DNA of 64,000 nt from Aphanomyces cochlioides (GCA_019828595.1 JAHQRK010000019.1:992001-1056000); one strand, 5' to 3'; positions 11,730-21,871 are shown, counted from the stretch's first letter. Numbers and translations: made by a program. Notes: generated from the letters alone by a model not told the origin.

Positions 11730-12090
11730 CCTGTGTACAGCAGCAGTCTCTTGGTGATTCTGTTGCTGTACACAGGCTTTCCAATTCATGTCAATGCTCA
11801 ATCATGCCTTGACATATCGCTGCTTGCAACCACAGAGCCTGCATGTATGATGGCTTGGTGGCTGTACGCAGACCGTATGCCACAGCATGACTGAGCATTG
11901 AGATGAATCTCAAAACCTGTGTACTGCAGCAGTCTCTTGGTGATTCTGTTGCTGTCACAGGCTTTCCAATTCATGTCAATGCTCAATCATGCCTAGACAT
12001 ATCGCTGCTTGCAACCACAGAGCCTGCATGTATGATGGCTTGGTGGCTGTACACAGACCGTATGCCACAGCATGACTGAGCATTGACATG
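11730..12090. repeat. Tandem repeat inside foldback element
   Basis: Two nearly identical units of about 180 bp, each with CAGTCTCTTGGTGATTCTGT, GCTCAATCATGCC and GCCTGCATGTATGATGGCTT. The second differs by a few bases. A weaker third partial unit starts near 12095. Confidence 0.75.
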
Positions 12091-12792
12091 ATTCATGTCA
12101 ATGCTGTCTCTTGGTGATTATGTTGCTGACAGACTTCCCAATTCATGCCTACACTAAATGAAGTCTAGACATATGTCAATTGGAACGCGTGAGCTTTGAC
12201 ATGAACTAAACAATCCGTTTACAGCAACAGATACATCAAACGACTGATGTTGTAAGCTGGTTATGAGACTCATGTCAATGCATAGTGGTGCATTGCAAAG
12301 TCTACTTACAGCCACAGAGCCATCACACATGCCCGCTCTCTGGCTGCAAGTAGACGTATGTCTAGGCTTCATTGAGCATTGGCATACTGCCTAAAGTTTC
12401 TTCACAGCGGCAGAATCACAAGAGACTGTTGGTGTAAACAGTCTTGGGATTTGAACCAGTCCTCAATGACACTATGACATACAGTCTATTCGCAACCACC
12501 AAGCCATCATACATACAGGCTCTGTGGTTGCAAGCAGCGATATGTCAAGGCATGATTGAGCATTGACATGAATTGGAAAGCCTGTGTACAGCAACAGAAT
12601 CACCAAGAGACTGCTGCTGTACACAGGTTTTGAGTTGCTCAACGGTGCTGCGGCATACATTGGAATGCTAGTTGTAGCTTATTGCACGTTAAAGGAAAGA
12701 GATCTATGCGTTTACTAGCTCGTGAGGTATGTAAGAGCAATCAAGGGCAGTTGGAGATTGAACAATCAGATAATTTATAAATTTTACCAAAA

Positions 12793-12866
12793 CAGCATTA
12801 GCGGGACTCGAACCCGCAACCTAAGGGTTCGTACGCTGAACGCCTAACGCATTAGACAAGGAGAAG
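12793..12866 (-). other. tRNA-Arg(ACG)-like relic, right arm
   Basis: On the minus strand the D arm (GTCTAATGCGTTAGGC), an anticodon-loop-like GTACGAA (anticodon ACG with T33), and a perfect T arm (GCGGG-TTCGAGT-CCCGC) occur at tRNA spacing. The anticodon stem and acceptor stem do not pair, so it should not fold as a functional tRNA. It still has usable A-box and B-box sequences for RNA polymerase III. Confidence 0.6.
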
Positions 12867-13250
12867 GTATTTTACCTCTGTATAGTAAAATTTAATTAAA
12901 TACAATAATTACAGTGAATATATTTTGACCAAGTTTCACCTACCCCTGGTGAATTGATATGACCGATGACCTCTATGGTGGTGAGTAGATACGAACGAAT
13001 CCCATCAGCCTGGTGAATAGATATGAACTTTTGCCTCGCGGTGAGACATGAATGCTGTGAGATAATATGACCGATATGGTACAGTCATCTCTAGCTTAAC
13101 TCCGCACGGCTCAGCACAGGGTTGGAATGCCAAGTGCGGAGTTAAGCCAACTTAATTTTAATACAAATTAAAGGCGACCAAAAAATGCTTTGATTCGCCA
13201 AGACTTTTCTGGTCGTCGACGACAGCAAACTTCATTTCTGGTTTGAGTGA

Positions 13251-14666
13251 ATGGTACAATGCAGTGGTGAACGTCTGAGCGAGCAAGAACGACTTGCTAT
13301 CCTTGCCGAGCTTGTGGCGCCACGCGTACGATCGGTGCGTGCCATCGCACGAGCTTTCTCAATTGACGAATCAGCAGTGCGGCAACTATGGAAGAAGCGA
13401 GACATCGTACGGGAGAGGACCGAAGGCGTGCATCCTCGAGTGCTGAATGACCGATTGCGGTTTCAACCTGCAATGCACATTGAACTCGAGAGTCATTTGC
13501 TCCATTGGATCGAGAAAATGCGAATGCATAAGCTACCCGTGCCACCCTCTATTACGTGCCATAAGGCTTTAACAATCGCAAAGCAGCTACAGATCCCTTC
13601 GAATAAATTCACCGTGTCGTCGGGCTGGTTCCAAGCATTCCGTCGACGTCACGGAATTCAATCGTGTTTGCTGCATGGTGAAGCCGCTGAAATTGATCAA
13701 TCAGACCCAACGCTCATTAATCAACTCCAAGAGTTCTCTCGAATCGTTTCAACATACAAGCCATGCCATGTTTTCAACATGGATGAAACTGGTCTTTTCT
13801 ACCGTGTTTTGCCAAGATACACCCTCCTTGCACCAAACGAAGACACTCGCTCGACACGTGGGCGGAAGTCCCCGAAGGATCGAATAAGTGTGATGGTGTG
13901 TGCGAACGGCGATGGAACAATCAAAATTCCCTGCATGCTTGTTGGAAAGGCCGCTCGTCCTGCGTGTATTGTCGGTCGTTCATGGCCAACTCCTTACGTA
14001 TCTCAAACTAACGCTTGGGTGGACCGACATATTTGTGAGACTTGGTTCAAGACGCTGTTTGTTCCTTCTGTACGAGCAGTTTACTGCAATCCCATCCTTC
14101 TGATCTTGGACAATGCACCCGGCCATTTCGACAGTCTTGAGTATGACGGCATTCGAGTGTTGTTTTTGCCACCAAGATGTACCTCATGGCGTCAGCCTTG
14201 TGATCTGGGTGTGATTGCTGCTTTGAAAAAGCGGTATAAATATCTTCTCTTGCGCGATGTTATTGCGTATCAAGAGTTAGACGATGAAACGAAAGAGTCT
14301 ATTCAAGAGGCTAGCAAGTCAAAGCGTCAGGATCGACTGGTGTAAATGAAGGCCGTCCTGCTACTGTTTTTGATGCTGCAAACTACATCAAAACTGCATG
14401 GGAGCAAGTCGAGGCCACAACAAGGCATTTGTCACGCCTTCAAGAAGACTGATATTGGCATTAATGCTCCAACCTACCACGAAGAGGACGAGCCGTACTC
14501 CAGCGACTCACACGGCGACGATCTTTGCACCAGCGATGAGCAAATGGCATGCTTGGTTGAGAATCACGGACTTGATGTGAATCATGTGAATCAATTCATT
14601 CATTGCGACGACAGGGAGTCCGAGGAGTACATTGTATCTGTCATGGCAGAAATGGGTTTAGAATAA
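13251..14666 (+). pseudogene. Tigger-like transposase (CENP-B HTH + DDE_1), frameshifted near the C-terminus
   Basis: The first 364 codons (13251-14345) are intact. They contain an N-terminal helix-turn-helix (AIARAFSIDESAVRQLW, about residues 26-42), a second CENP-B-type domain (WFQAFRRRHGI) and a DDE_1 catalytic core with acid residues in NMDETGLFY, LILDNAPGHF and QPCDLGVI. The frame then meets TAA at 14343-14345. An overlapping frame carries the expected C-terminal continuation (GVNEGRPATVFDAANYIKTAW), and the first frame resumes with an acidic tail to 14666. Two small indels, or less likely a spliced intron, explain this. The protein would bind the terminal repeats and cut and paste the element at TA. 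It sits centrally between the repeats. Confidence 0.82.
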
Positions 14667-14768
14667 AATTTTTGACTGTGAATTTGTTTTTTATTTTGCA
14701 ATCTCAGCACGGATTTTGGGTGCGAAATCATGTGAAATGCGGAGATAGTGGTGTGCGGAGATAAGCTA

Positions 14769-15222
14769 CCGTATTTCCTGTAAGGTTGTCACCACAATTT
14801 TTTCCCATTGAGTTGTCACCACTGATAAAATTATTTAAATGATTCATACAAATTTATGGTATAGATTTATAATACATTCTGATGAAATTTTTCGGAGTTC
14901 TCCTTGAGTTGTCACCAGTCAGATCTTATTGGAAGAAATGCAATGGTTCAATTAGACACTAGGGCCATAAATTTGTCGTGTTCATGCGTTGCAGTCGGCA
15001 AAACTGTACCCAAATGAGTGTTGAAGGTTTTCATTCTCCCAAACTGGAGTCAGCCACTCGTAAAGTCGACATATGACTGCGAGGTGTTCATAATAATGAT
15101 ATGATTGGTAGATAATTATAATTTTACCCCATGAAATGTACCACATGTTGATTTCTGATTTCCTTTGGACTTGTCACCATTTTCGATAATCATTCATGGT
15201 GACAACCTTACGGGAAATACGG
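14769..15222. mobile_element. MITE inserted in the right repeat of the Tigger element
   Basis: Terminal repeats CCGTATTTCCTGTAAGGTTG (left) and CCGTATTTCCCGTAAGGTTG (right, reverse complement) extend to TCACCA, with TA duplicated at 14767-14768 and 15223-15224. It is 454 bp with no coding sequence. Removing it restores the Tigger right repeat, so it inserted later. Confidence 0.88.
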
Positions 15223-15789
15223 TAGAGATGACTGTACTGTAAATTCTCAAATACTGTACTATTAAAAATAGTAGTACAGTACGGCTCCGCCAAATAGTAC
15301 GGCACCCCCTTGTATCACTTCCTCCTAAATATAGTAAACTGAAAAAAAATATTGTTGAACGAAATTATAAAATGTTAAAGGGAGCTATCAATCATCCACA
15401 ACCAGTACGGCATCCAAGTACTCCAGTGCTTCTGACAAAGCATCGTAGTCTGTCGATGAGTTATCAGTCGCTTCAGGTTTGTCAGTTTGTAGTTCACGAG
15501 TGAAAGTTTCTGCCATTGAGAAGAGCTTTCGAAGACTTTCTTCTTGCTTGCTCCATTGTTGTGTACTTGATCTTGACACTCGATGCTTCTTGGACGCCTT
15601 TAGAGCATGCCCAACGCAACCACGCTATTTCATCACGCTAAATCAGATCTAGCGTGCGTTACACACGACAAATTTGGCGTGCGGGATTCAACGAGCCCAA
15701 CGGTCGTTTACGCTTCCAATGCCAAACGCTTTTTACATTCACTCTTGATCACAAAGAGCAGTGAAACCACATAAAAAAGCGTCGGCGCC

Positions 15790-16575
15790 ATGGAAACCAC
15801 ATCAACTGCTCCTGCTAAAGGTCGCGTGCTCGGACAGTCAAACTTCAGGACTGAAGAAGATGATTTTCTTGCTTCTGCCTACGTCAAAGTCTCAACTGAC
15901 GCATCTGTTGGAACTGATCAAAGCGGTGACACATTTTGGTCAAAAGTACACGTTGAGTTCAACTCACGACGACTTAGCGGGATCGATAGGTCCCCAAACT
16001 CTCTTGCCAACCGTTTCAACAACGTCCTTCAAAAGGATGTGTCCAAGTTTGTTGGACTTTTGTCTCAATCATTACGAGAATTCCATTCTGGGTGGCAAAT
16101 GCAGGATTATGTCAATGTTGCAAAGCGAAAATATCGAGAAACAAAGAATACTGTATTCAAACATGAAGGGGTATACAAGATTTTATGTCGTCTTCCCAAG
16201 TTTGAAGTCTCTCGTTCAGTTATTGCGTCTCAAGTGCGTCAAGCTCTTGATCTGGATAGCAGTGAATCTCTTGCGGAAGCTGAAAATGTAATTCAAATTG
16301 CCAAGCGTCCCACGATCGGCAAAAAGAAGTCAAAGCGCATGAAAATCGCCGTCGAAGAAAGCTCATCAAGGGCAGTACAGCTTGCGCGTCTTGCAGACGC
16401 TTCTGAGAAAAAGAACGAAATGTTGCACGAGCACATTATGATGGAATTGTTCACACTTGATCCAAATAGCGACGAAAGCCGGCGATATTTTTCCCTGAAG
16501 CGCAAACAGTTTATTGATCAAGCTGAGAAATTAGTGCAGCAAAGGAATGACAGCGATATTGAAGATGTAGTTTAA
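15790..16575 (+). CDS. Harbinger-associated Myb/SANT-like DNA-binding protein
   Basis: An intact 261-residue frame. The N-terminal half has the trihelix/SANT-like pattern of Harbinger partner proteins (residues about 17-105: FRTEEDDFLASAYVKVS, GDTFWSKVHVEF, NRFNNVLQKDV). The C-terminal half is a basic then coiled-coil segment (GKKKSKRMK, DASEKKNEMLHEHIMMELF) like the NAM-associated C-terminal domain. In this superfamily the protein carries the transposase into the nucleus and helps it find the terminal repeats. It faces the transposase gene at 18503-17262 within the same pair of repeats. No disabling lesion is visible. Confidence 0.82.
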   Translation: METTSTAPAKGRVLGQSNFRTEEDDFLASAYVKVSTDASVGTDQSGDTFWSKVHVEFNSRRLSGIDRSPNSLANRFNNVLQKDVSKFVGLLSQSLREFHSGWQMQDYVNVAKRKYRETKNTVFKHEGVYKILCRLPKFEVSRSVIASQVRQALDLDSSESLAEAENVIQIAKRPTIGKKKSKRMKIAVEESSSRAVQLARLADASEKKNEMLHEHIMMELFTLDPNSDESRRYFSLKRKQFIDQAEKLVQQRNDSDIEDVV

Positions 16576-16619
16576 GATCGTTAATTTTAACATCGAATTT
16601 GAGATCTGACATTGTAGAT

Positions 16620-17240
16620 CGTACTGGAGCTTTGAATGGACTTTGCTGTTTTGCAGCAGTTTAATTAAATCCTTCATATGCAGCAGTTTAATAACATCCT
16701 TCAAAAGTATATCACATCGCTTGTTGTGGTGGCAACATGGATTCCATTCTGGTTGGCGAATGCAATATTATGTTAACAATACTACAGTCAAATATCAAGA
16801 AACCTGGAATATTGTATTTAAACATAAATGGTGTCTTCAGGATCTTATATCGTTTCCCCAACTCTAAGTCCCTCTGCCTGTCATTGCATCTCAAGTGCGT
16901 CAATAACTTGATCTTGACAGTATCGTATCTCTGTGAAAGATTTGGACGTATTGTTACTTGCCTAGCGCCCCACAATCGGTAAAAAAAGTTACAGCGCATG
17001 ACAGTGGCAATTAAAGGAAGCTCATCAAGAGCTGTTCAACTTGCTCTTCTTGACGACACGTCCGAAAAAAGAATGCAATGTAGCTCAAACATATCATGAT
17101 GGAAGTGTTCTGACTTAATTCAAATTGTGACAAGATCGGATATCTTTCTCTGAGGCGCAAGCCGTGTTTTGTTCAAGGAGAGAAACTAGTGCATTTAAGA
17201 AATGATTATGCTTGTGAGGATGCAGTATAACAGCTTAAAG
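16620..17240 (+). repeat. Degenerate partial duplicate of the SANT gene
   Basis: Between the two Harbinger genes lies sequence that repeats parts of 16020-16520 with many differences, for example ATTCCATTCTGGTTGGCGAA against ATTCCATTCTGGGTGGCAAA, then a match to the TCAAGTGCGTCAA region and to TCATCAAGAGCTGTTCAACT. All frames are broken. It is an old tandem duplicate of the SANT gene's middle and 3' part. Confidence 0.65.
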
Positions 17241-17261
17241 TCTAGCATTGCCGTTAATATT

Positions 17262-18503
17262 TTACTTTGTTTCTGAGTAGTGATGCCACATTGATGTCAT
17301 CAAATCATACTGGAGTTGTGAATGGACCGCACTGTCCTGCATCTCGTGAATCATTTCTTCACGATCTCTGACTGACTGGTCCTCCTTTCGTCCGATCATT
17401 GCAAAAGGGTGTTGAACCAAATATTGAGAGAATTCATAGTCGTTGCGTGGGCCTTGTCTTCGATCAATTATCAGGTTGTGCAAAATTACACAAGTCTTAA
17501 TCAAGTCTGCCATTGATTCACGGTTCCAAAGACGGCACCCTGTAACCAATATATGGAATCGAGCTTGAAGGACTCCAAAGGCTCTTTCAATATCTTTGCG
17601 GTTAGCTTCCTGAGCTGCAGCAAAGTGTTTTTGCATGCGTGCACATGGATTTTGAATTGTCTTGACAAAGCAAGCGTAGTCAGGATAGATTCCATCAGCT
17701 AGCCAATACGCATAATTATAGTCATGACCATTCACAGTGAATTTAACCTTGGGTGACTCCCCCATGACAGCATTGTTAAACAATGGTGAGCGATCCAATA
17801 CGTTGATGTCGTTCAACGTGCCTGGGGAACCAACATTAAAGTGCCAAAAACGACATTGACGATCAGCTATTGCTTCAAGCACAACAGTCGGAACCTTGTC
17901 TTTTCCTTGGAACATGCCCTTCCAACTAGATGGGCAATTTTTTCACTCCCAATGCATACAGTCAATGGAGCCAATACATCCGGGAAAGCCAGAGGCCAGT
18001 CCATCAGCTATGAGGTTATTAAGATCGGCCTCAGTTGGAAACCGTAGCACGGAGTCACCATAGATTTCAATTACTGCAGAGCAGAATCGTTTTAAGGATT
18101 CCAGGCCAGTTGATGGTGCCATCCTGTATTTATCATCCAGCTCATTAGGAGACACACCAGAGGTCAATTGTCTAATCGTACAGGCAATTTTGGAGAGAGA
18201 CGATACAGCATCTCTTTTCTGCTCAAAGTAGGCATCATGGGCTTTGACACGTTCATGAATTTCGTCAAAAAGCTCAATTGGTAACTTGAAATGCTTTTTG
18301 AAGTAAGCGTGGTCATATATAGGACTTGGTCCCCAATAGTCATCGTAGAGAAGTTGGTCATACAGTTCGCGGCGGCGATCAACTGCCGGTGCACGGCCAT
18401 ACCTGGAACCACCCCACGACGGTTGTTCAAGGTCGTCTTCATCCATGATGGCAACAACTTGTTCAATAGTATCATCATCAACGAACAAGTCGATGAAGTT
18501 CAT
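17262..18503 (-). pseudogene. PIF/Harbinger transposase with one in-frame stop
   Basis: A continuous minus-strand frame of about 413 codons is interrupted only by TGA at complement 17940-17942. The stop falls in the highly conserved HWE-x-KNCPS motif, where the family has Trp, so a single TGG to TGA change is the likely lesion. The catalytic core of the DDE_Tnp_4 / plant-transposon type is clear: GSIDCMHWE (first D), WLADGIYPDY (second D) and ERAFGVLQARFHIL (E). The N-terminal helix-turn-helix region precedes it (CTIRQLTSGVSPNELDDKY). The enzyme would cut and paste the element at TWA sites together with the SANT protein encoded at 15790. Confidence 0.9.
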
Positions 18504-18831
18504 GAGATGCTTGCACTCGGGAAGATGTCGGGTTGATCACGCCAGACGCTATTCACCACGCCAAATCTAGTGGAAATTCTAGCGTGGTACCGTTGGGCTT
18601 GAATTTGCCACGCTAGAGCGCTAAATTCTATTCGGTTTGCGTGTTAGCGTGGCCGCGTTGGGCATGCTCTTAGGTTGTTTGTTGCCTTCGCGTCCGCGAT
18701 CACTTGCAACTTGAAGCCTATATCAACAGCTTTCTTCTTCCCTGCATTCTCCAAATCTCGAATGACGTCAGCACTCAATAGGGAGATTTCGCAAAGCATA
18801 ACGTTCCCATTCCCATCGAACTTTCAGGCCT

Positions 18832-19461
18832 TTGTGGGAAGCGGAGTGGGAAGCATCGAAATGCGCCATGTATTTTCCCGACGGGACAAAACTTGAATCT
18901 TGTAGAATTGATCCCGCTTCCAGAGGTGTGGCTGGTTTGAACCTTCAAAAACGAGTTTATTCAGGGCATAAACGAAAGCATTGCCTCATATTTCAAGGGT
19001 TGACTACCCCTGACGGACTTTGCATTCACATCTTTGGTCCAGTCGAGGGCAGCCGCCATGATGTTACCCTTTTACGAATGAGCAAACTCCAGGAGTATTT
19101 TGAATCCAATGCTGATGTATTTGATGGCTTTTACATTTATGGTGATCCAGCATACCCAGTATCAAGATGGATCATTTCTGGCTTCAAAGGAAGCAACTTG
19201 GACGAATTGAAACAGGATTTCAACGCTTCCATGAGCCGTGTTCGTCAAGGTGTTGAGTGGAACTTTGGCCGCATGAAAACTCTGTGGGCCTTCACAACGT
19301 TTAAAATGCAGCAAAAAATCATGCTATCCAATGTGGGTTCAGTTGTCTTGGTTGCGATGCTCTTGACAAATTGCAACTGTTGCTACTATGGAGGTAATCA
19401 AATATTGGAATACTTTGGCATGTTTCCACCAAGCCTCAAAGAATATCTTAGCCGCACATAG
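18832..19461 (+). pseudogene. DDE_4-type transposase, N-terminus missing
   Basis: An open frame of about 209 codons holds the catalytic domain only: FPDGTK (first D), YSGHKRKHCL, GPVEGSRHD, YGDPAYP (second D) and VEWNFGRMKTLWAF (E), ending LKEYLSRT. There is no ATG close to the left repeat and the usual N-terminal 150 or so residues are absent, so the gene has lost its 5' part by an internal deletion, probably when this copy formed. It converges with the Myb-like gene 19502-20216. Confidence 0.8.
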
Positions 19462-19501
19462 CTTTGCATTAACATGTAATACACATTCTACATTCATTGA
19501 C

Positions 19502-20216
19502 TTACTTTCGTCCTTCAAGTACGGCCTTTAAGAGGCTTGATAGTTTGTCGCTTTCAATTCTGGCTAGAGCGAGCTGATGTTCACGTTCTGTCTTTCTTTC
19601 ATCTCGGTCATGCTCGCGCTGCTTAAGTTCAGATTCAAACTTGAGCCGCTTAAATTCAAGTTCCTTTTCCCGTATAGCCAATTCTTTTTCGCTTTCAGAT
19701 TCAATCGCAGCCGCCAAGCTATTTCGCCCATTATCTGTTGGTGTTCTTTTTTTTGTCGTCGTCTCCAATGTCGTTGCGACGCTTCATCGTTGTCATGGCT
19801 AACTCTCTTACAAGTTGTCCACCTTTCTCGACTTTCTCCTTTTCATCAACAGCGTTGATTCTTTTCGCTGTTGTGCTTGTCTTGACGTCGTCCAGCTGCA
19901 TAATCAAATCATCCAACAGAACATGACGCTCTGTTTCCTCCTCATCTACACCCGAGAGCTTCGCCGACTCGGCAGTAAATCGACGATGTTCGTCGATAAG
20001 AGCAATGAAGCGATTCTGCACCTTGCGTCCATCCACAGCACGATGGAAGTTGTCAGTGCTCATCAACGTCTCAGCCAGCGACTGCCACGCCTTTGTTATT
20101 TGTCCTTTCTCGGCAGCAAAGGGTAGATCAGCCGCAACTTGTACGAGGAGGATTTGGTCTTCATCGGGGGTCCAATTTCGGCGCTTTTCAGCTTGAGGCA
20201 TTGGCACCATTGGCAA
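19502..20216 (-). pseudogene. Myb/SANT-like DNA-binding protein, homopolymer frameshift
   Basis: The minus-strand frame begins at ATG 20216 with a Myb-like domain (KRRNWTPDEDQILLVQV; KVQNRFIALIDEHRRF, residues about 11-85). It continues in the next frame after an A-run near 19745-19760 with a long basic coiled coil (KELAIREKELEFKRLKFESE). A one-base slip in the run of eight A/T is the simplest explanation; an intron is less likely. It is the presumed DNA-binding partner of the transposase at 18832. Confidence 0.75.
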
Positions 20217-20828
20217 CAGCTCTCACTCTGGGATTGGAACGACTCTCCGTACAAATGATCAAATCTGTGGGAACAATAAACAGTTTTGACAGGTTTCCCG
20301 TTCAAAAATTCATTTATGGAGGTTATGGTGATGGGAACGGGAATGGGCGACTTGCGAAATCTCCCTAATGATATCTTATACCTGTGTGTGTCTTATAACT
20401 CGGCCATATTGACGATATTGAATTGAAGAGGAAAATTCTAATTGTACGGCACCTGGAAGTGCCGTACTATTTACTACTAGTACGGCATGCCGTCTTATAT
20501 GAGAATATACAGTATTGTCTGATTGACTCAAAATTTCCGAACTTGGCTGAAATCGATATCAATCATCAGCCACCACACCAACACACACACATTAATTCAT
20601 GTACCTTCCGATTATACTTGAATTCACTATTGCCAGATTGATCACACAAATTTCGTCGATTTTGATCAAAACTGTATTGCAAATTTCGTCGAAATTTGCC
20701 GTTTTCTATTCATTTCGAGCTCAGGGCGAAATCGATCATGAATCGATCAATGCATTTTATTGGTAAAAAAGTAAATTATTTCTACAAATCAAAGATGGAC
20801 TCATTCATTCGACGATCACCAAGCAAGA

Positions 20829-21790
20829 ATGGAGGATGCTGCAACACGGCAACACGCACACGTGAACACTGTTTACCACTGCCTGCATGCGTATTTCAAG
20901 CTTGGGTACTCAAAAATCCACCTTGCTCATATCTTCAACAAGTCTGAGCGAACTATTGGAAATTGGATCAAGGTGTTCGAGCAGACTGGAACTTTCCAAC
21001 GAGTCAACAGTGCGGGCGACAGGAAATTTACATCGTCTCAGAGACAATGGTTATTCAGGTTTTACCAGCAGCATCCGCTTTCGTACTTGGATGAGGCTCA
21101 AGTCGCGTTTGCTAAAGCGCATCGTCTCGCAATTTCAAAGACATCCGTCTAGCGTATACTCAGAGATTTTGGATTGACCTGGAAGGTCCTCGAGCTACGA
21201 GCAATACACATAAAGGAGCGCGATGTATTCCGATTCGTTCAAGAACTCAGTCATGTTGATTGGAGTTATGAGAAACTCGTATTTTTGGACGAGGTGTCAT
21301 TCGATAATCGTGGCATGATCCATAAACGCGGCTATGCCATCCGAGGCCAGAAGCTTACTATTCGGGGTGATTTTGAGAGAAAGCCGCGCGTATCAATATT
21401 GGCATTTATGGGTGTGAATGGTGTCTTCGACTACTACAACGCCGAAGGCACATTTGATCGGCTTGAGTTTACAAAGTGTTGTCAACAGTTTATCCATTGT
21501 TCGGGGAGCCCAGTGCGTCAATATCCCGGACCAAGCTCCATTTGGATCTTGGATGGTGCTGCAATTCACCGCCGGAGATCGTTCACTATCTGCGCAGCGT
21601 TGGTGTCGTCCCAATTTTCTTACCAGCCTACTGTCCTTTTTTAACCCCATCGAGTTCCTGTTTGGTTACATCAAGAATCATTTCAGCGCCATTACATCGA
21701 GTCAAGCGAGCGGAATCTGTTGCCATTCATCGTTGAAACATTTCGTCGCTTTGTGAAGTTTGACATGCGCAAAGTTTTTGATCACTGTGG
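20829..21790 (+). pseudogene. Tc1/mariner (IS630-type) transposase A, broken
   Basis: The plus-strand coding sequence has an N-terminal helix-turn-helix (YSKIHLAHIFNKSERTIGNWI, residues about 28-48, split by convention). TAG at 21150-21152 follows KTSV, and the same frame continues RILRDFGLTWKV. The DDE core is readable: FLDEVSFDNRG (D), WILDGAAIH (D) and, after two frame changes near 21570 and 21640, NPIEFLFGYIKNHF (E). So it carries one stop and two indels. The 3' flank is invaded by mariner copy B at 21872-23457. No terminal repeats were recognised. Confidence 0.8.
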
Positions 21791-21871
21791 GTGAAAGTCT
21801 CAGGATATTTTGATCGTGTACGATCTCTGTCGAATCAGCAATCAAAGTCAGTGCATGAGCATGACAATCTA

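Larger units (their letters stand above)
11261..13079. mobile_element. Foldback element, TA target site
   Basis: The terminal inverted repeats begin CCGTATCGGTCATATTATCT (left) and CCATATCGGTCATATTATCT (right, reverse complement), flanked by TA at 11259-11260 and 13080-13081. Inside, arms of several hundred bases (about 11490-11880 against 12480-12866) are inverted copies of each other, and both begin with a tRNA-Arg-like sequence. Between the arms a unit of about 180 bp containing CAGTCTCTTGGTGATTCTGT is tandemly repeated (11730-11905 and 11915-12090) and then decays. No transposase; a transposase acting at TA would be needed in trans. The right TA is also the left TA of the next element. 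Confidence 0.8.
13082..15234 (+). mobile_element. Tigger-like (pogo) element with nested MITE
   Basis: The terminal inverted repeat is CAGTCATCTCTAGCTTA-A/T-CTCCGCAC at both ends, with TA flanks at 13080-13081 and 15235-15236. The right repeat is recovered only after removing the MITE at 14769-15222, which landed at a TA inside it. The left end also has a subterminal hairpin (CTTAACTCCGCAC / GTGCGGAGTTAAG, about 13095-13146). The element encodes one transposase at 13251. Confidence 0.88.
15603..18669. mobile_element. PIF/Harbinger element, near-complete
   Basis: The terminal inverted repeats start GAGCATGCCCAACGC and continue CCACGCTA, and the 3-bp target duplication is TTA (15600-15602, 18670-18672). 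Both expected genes are present and convergent: a Myb/SANT-like protein (15790, plus) and a DDE transposase (18503, minus). It is inserted in frame-neutral fashion into the element D gene. Confidence 0.92.
18781..20365. mobile_element. ISL2EU-like/Harbinger-related element
   Basis: Inverted ends GGGAGATTTCGCAA (left) and TTGCGAAATCTCCC (right), each followed inward by a CCCATTCCC-type word, flanked by TA. It carries a transposase fragment (18832, plus) and a Myb-like gene (20216, minus) in convergent order. The 2-bp duplication and gene pair are like ISL2EU elements, but the assignment to that group is an inference. Confidence 0.75.
15388..20430 (-). pseudogene. Helix-turn-helix protein gene of element D, split by two transposons
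   Basis: Joining 20366-20430, 18672-18780 and 15388-15602 on the minus strand, with one copy of each target duplication (TA, TTA) removed, gives one open frame of 107 codons. It starts ATGGCCGA at about 20423 and needs a 39-nt GT-AG intron that ends in TTGAG. The middle reads FKLQVIADAKATNNLKAS then KKHRVSRSSTQQWSKQEESL, a Brinker/CENP-B-type helix-turn-helix. The acidic C-terminus (DALSEALEYLDAV) resembles the ends of Tigger transposases. There is no DDE core. It is probably a shortened pogo transposase that kept its DNA-binding part, which could act as a repressor or targeting factor. The exact start depends on the inferred intron. Confidence 0.68.
15237..20512 (-). mobile_element. Element D, about 0.62 kb before two later insertions
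   Basis: The ends CTGTAAATTCTCAAATA (left) and CTGTATATTCTCATATA (right, reverse complement) match at 15 of 17 positions and are flanked by TA (15235-15236, shared with the Tigger element; 20513-20514). Subterminal AAATAGTACGGCAC occurs in inverted orientation at both ends. The interior is a single minus-strand gene for a 107-residue helix-turn-helix protein, now cut into three pieces by the Harbinger element (15603-18669) and the ISL2EU-like element (18781-20365). Confidence 0.72.

Noticed and set aside
12793..12866. Functional tRNA-Arg gene
   Set aside because: The D and T arms are good, but the acceptor and anticodon stems do not pair, and it is duplicated in inverted arms of an element.
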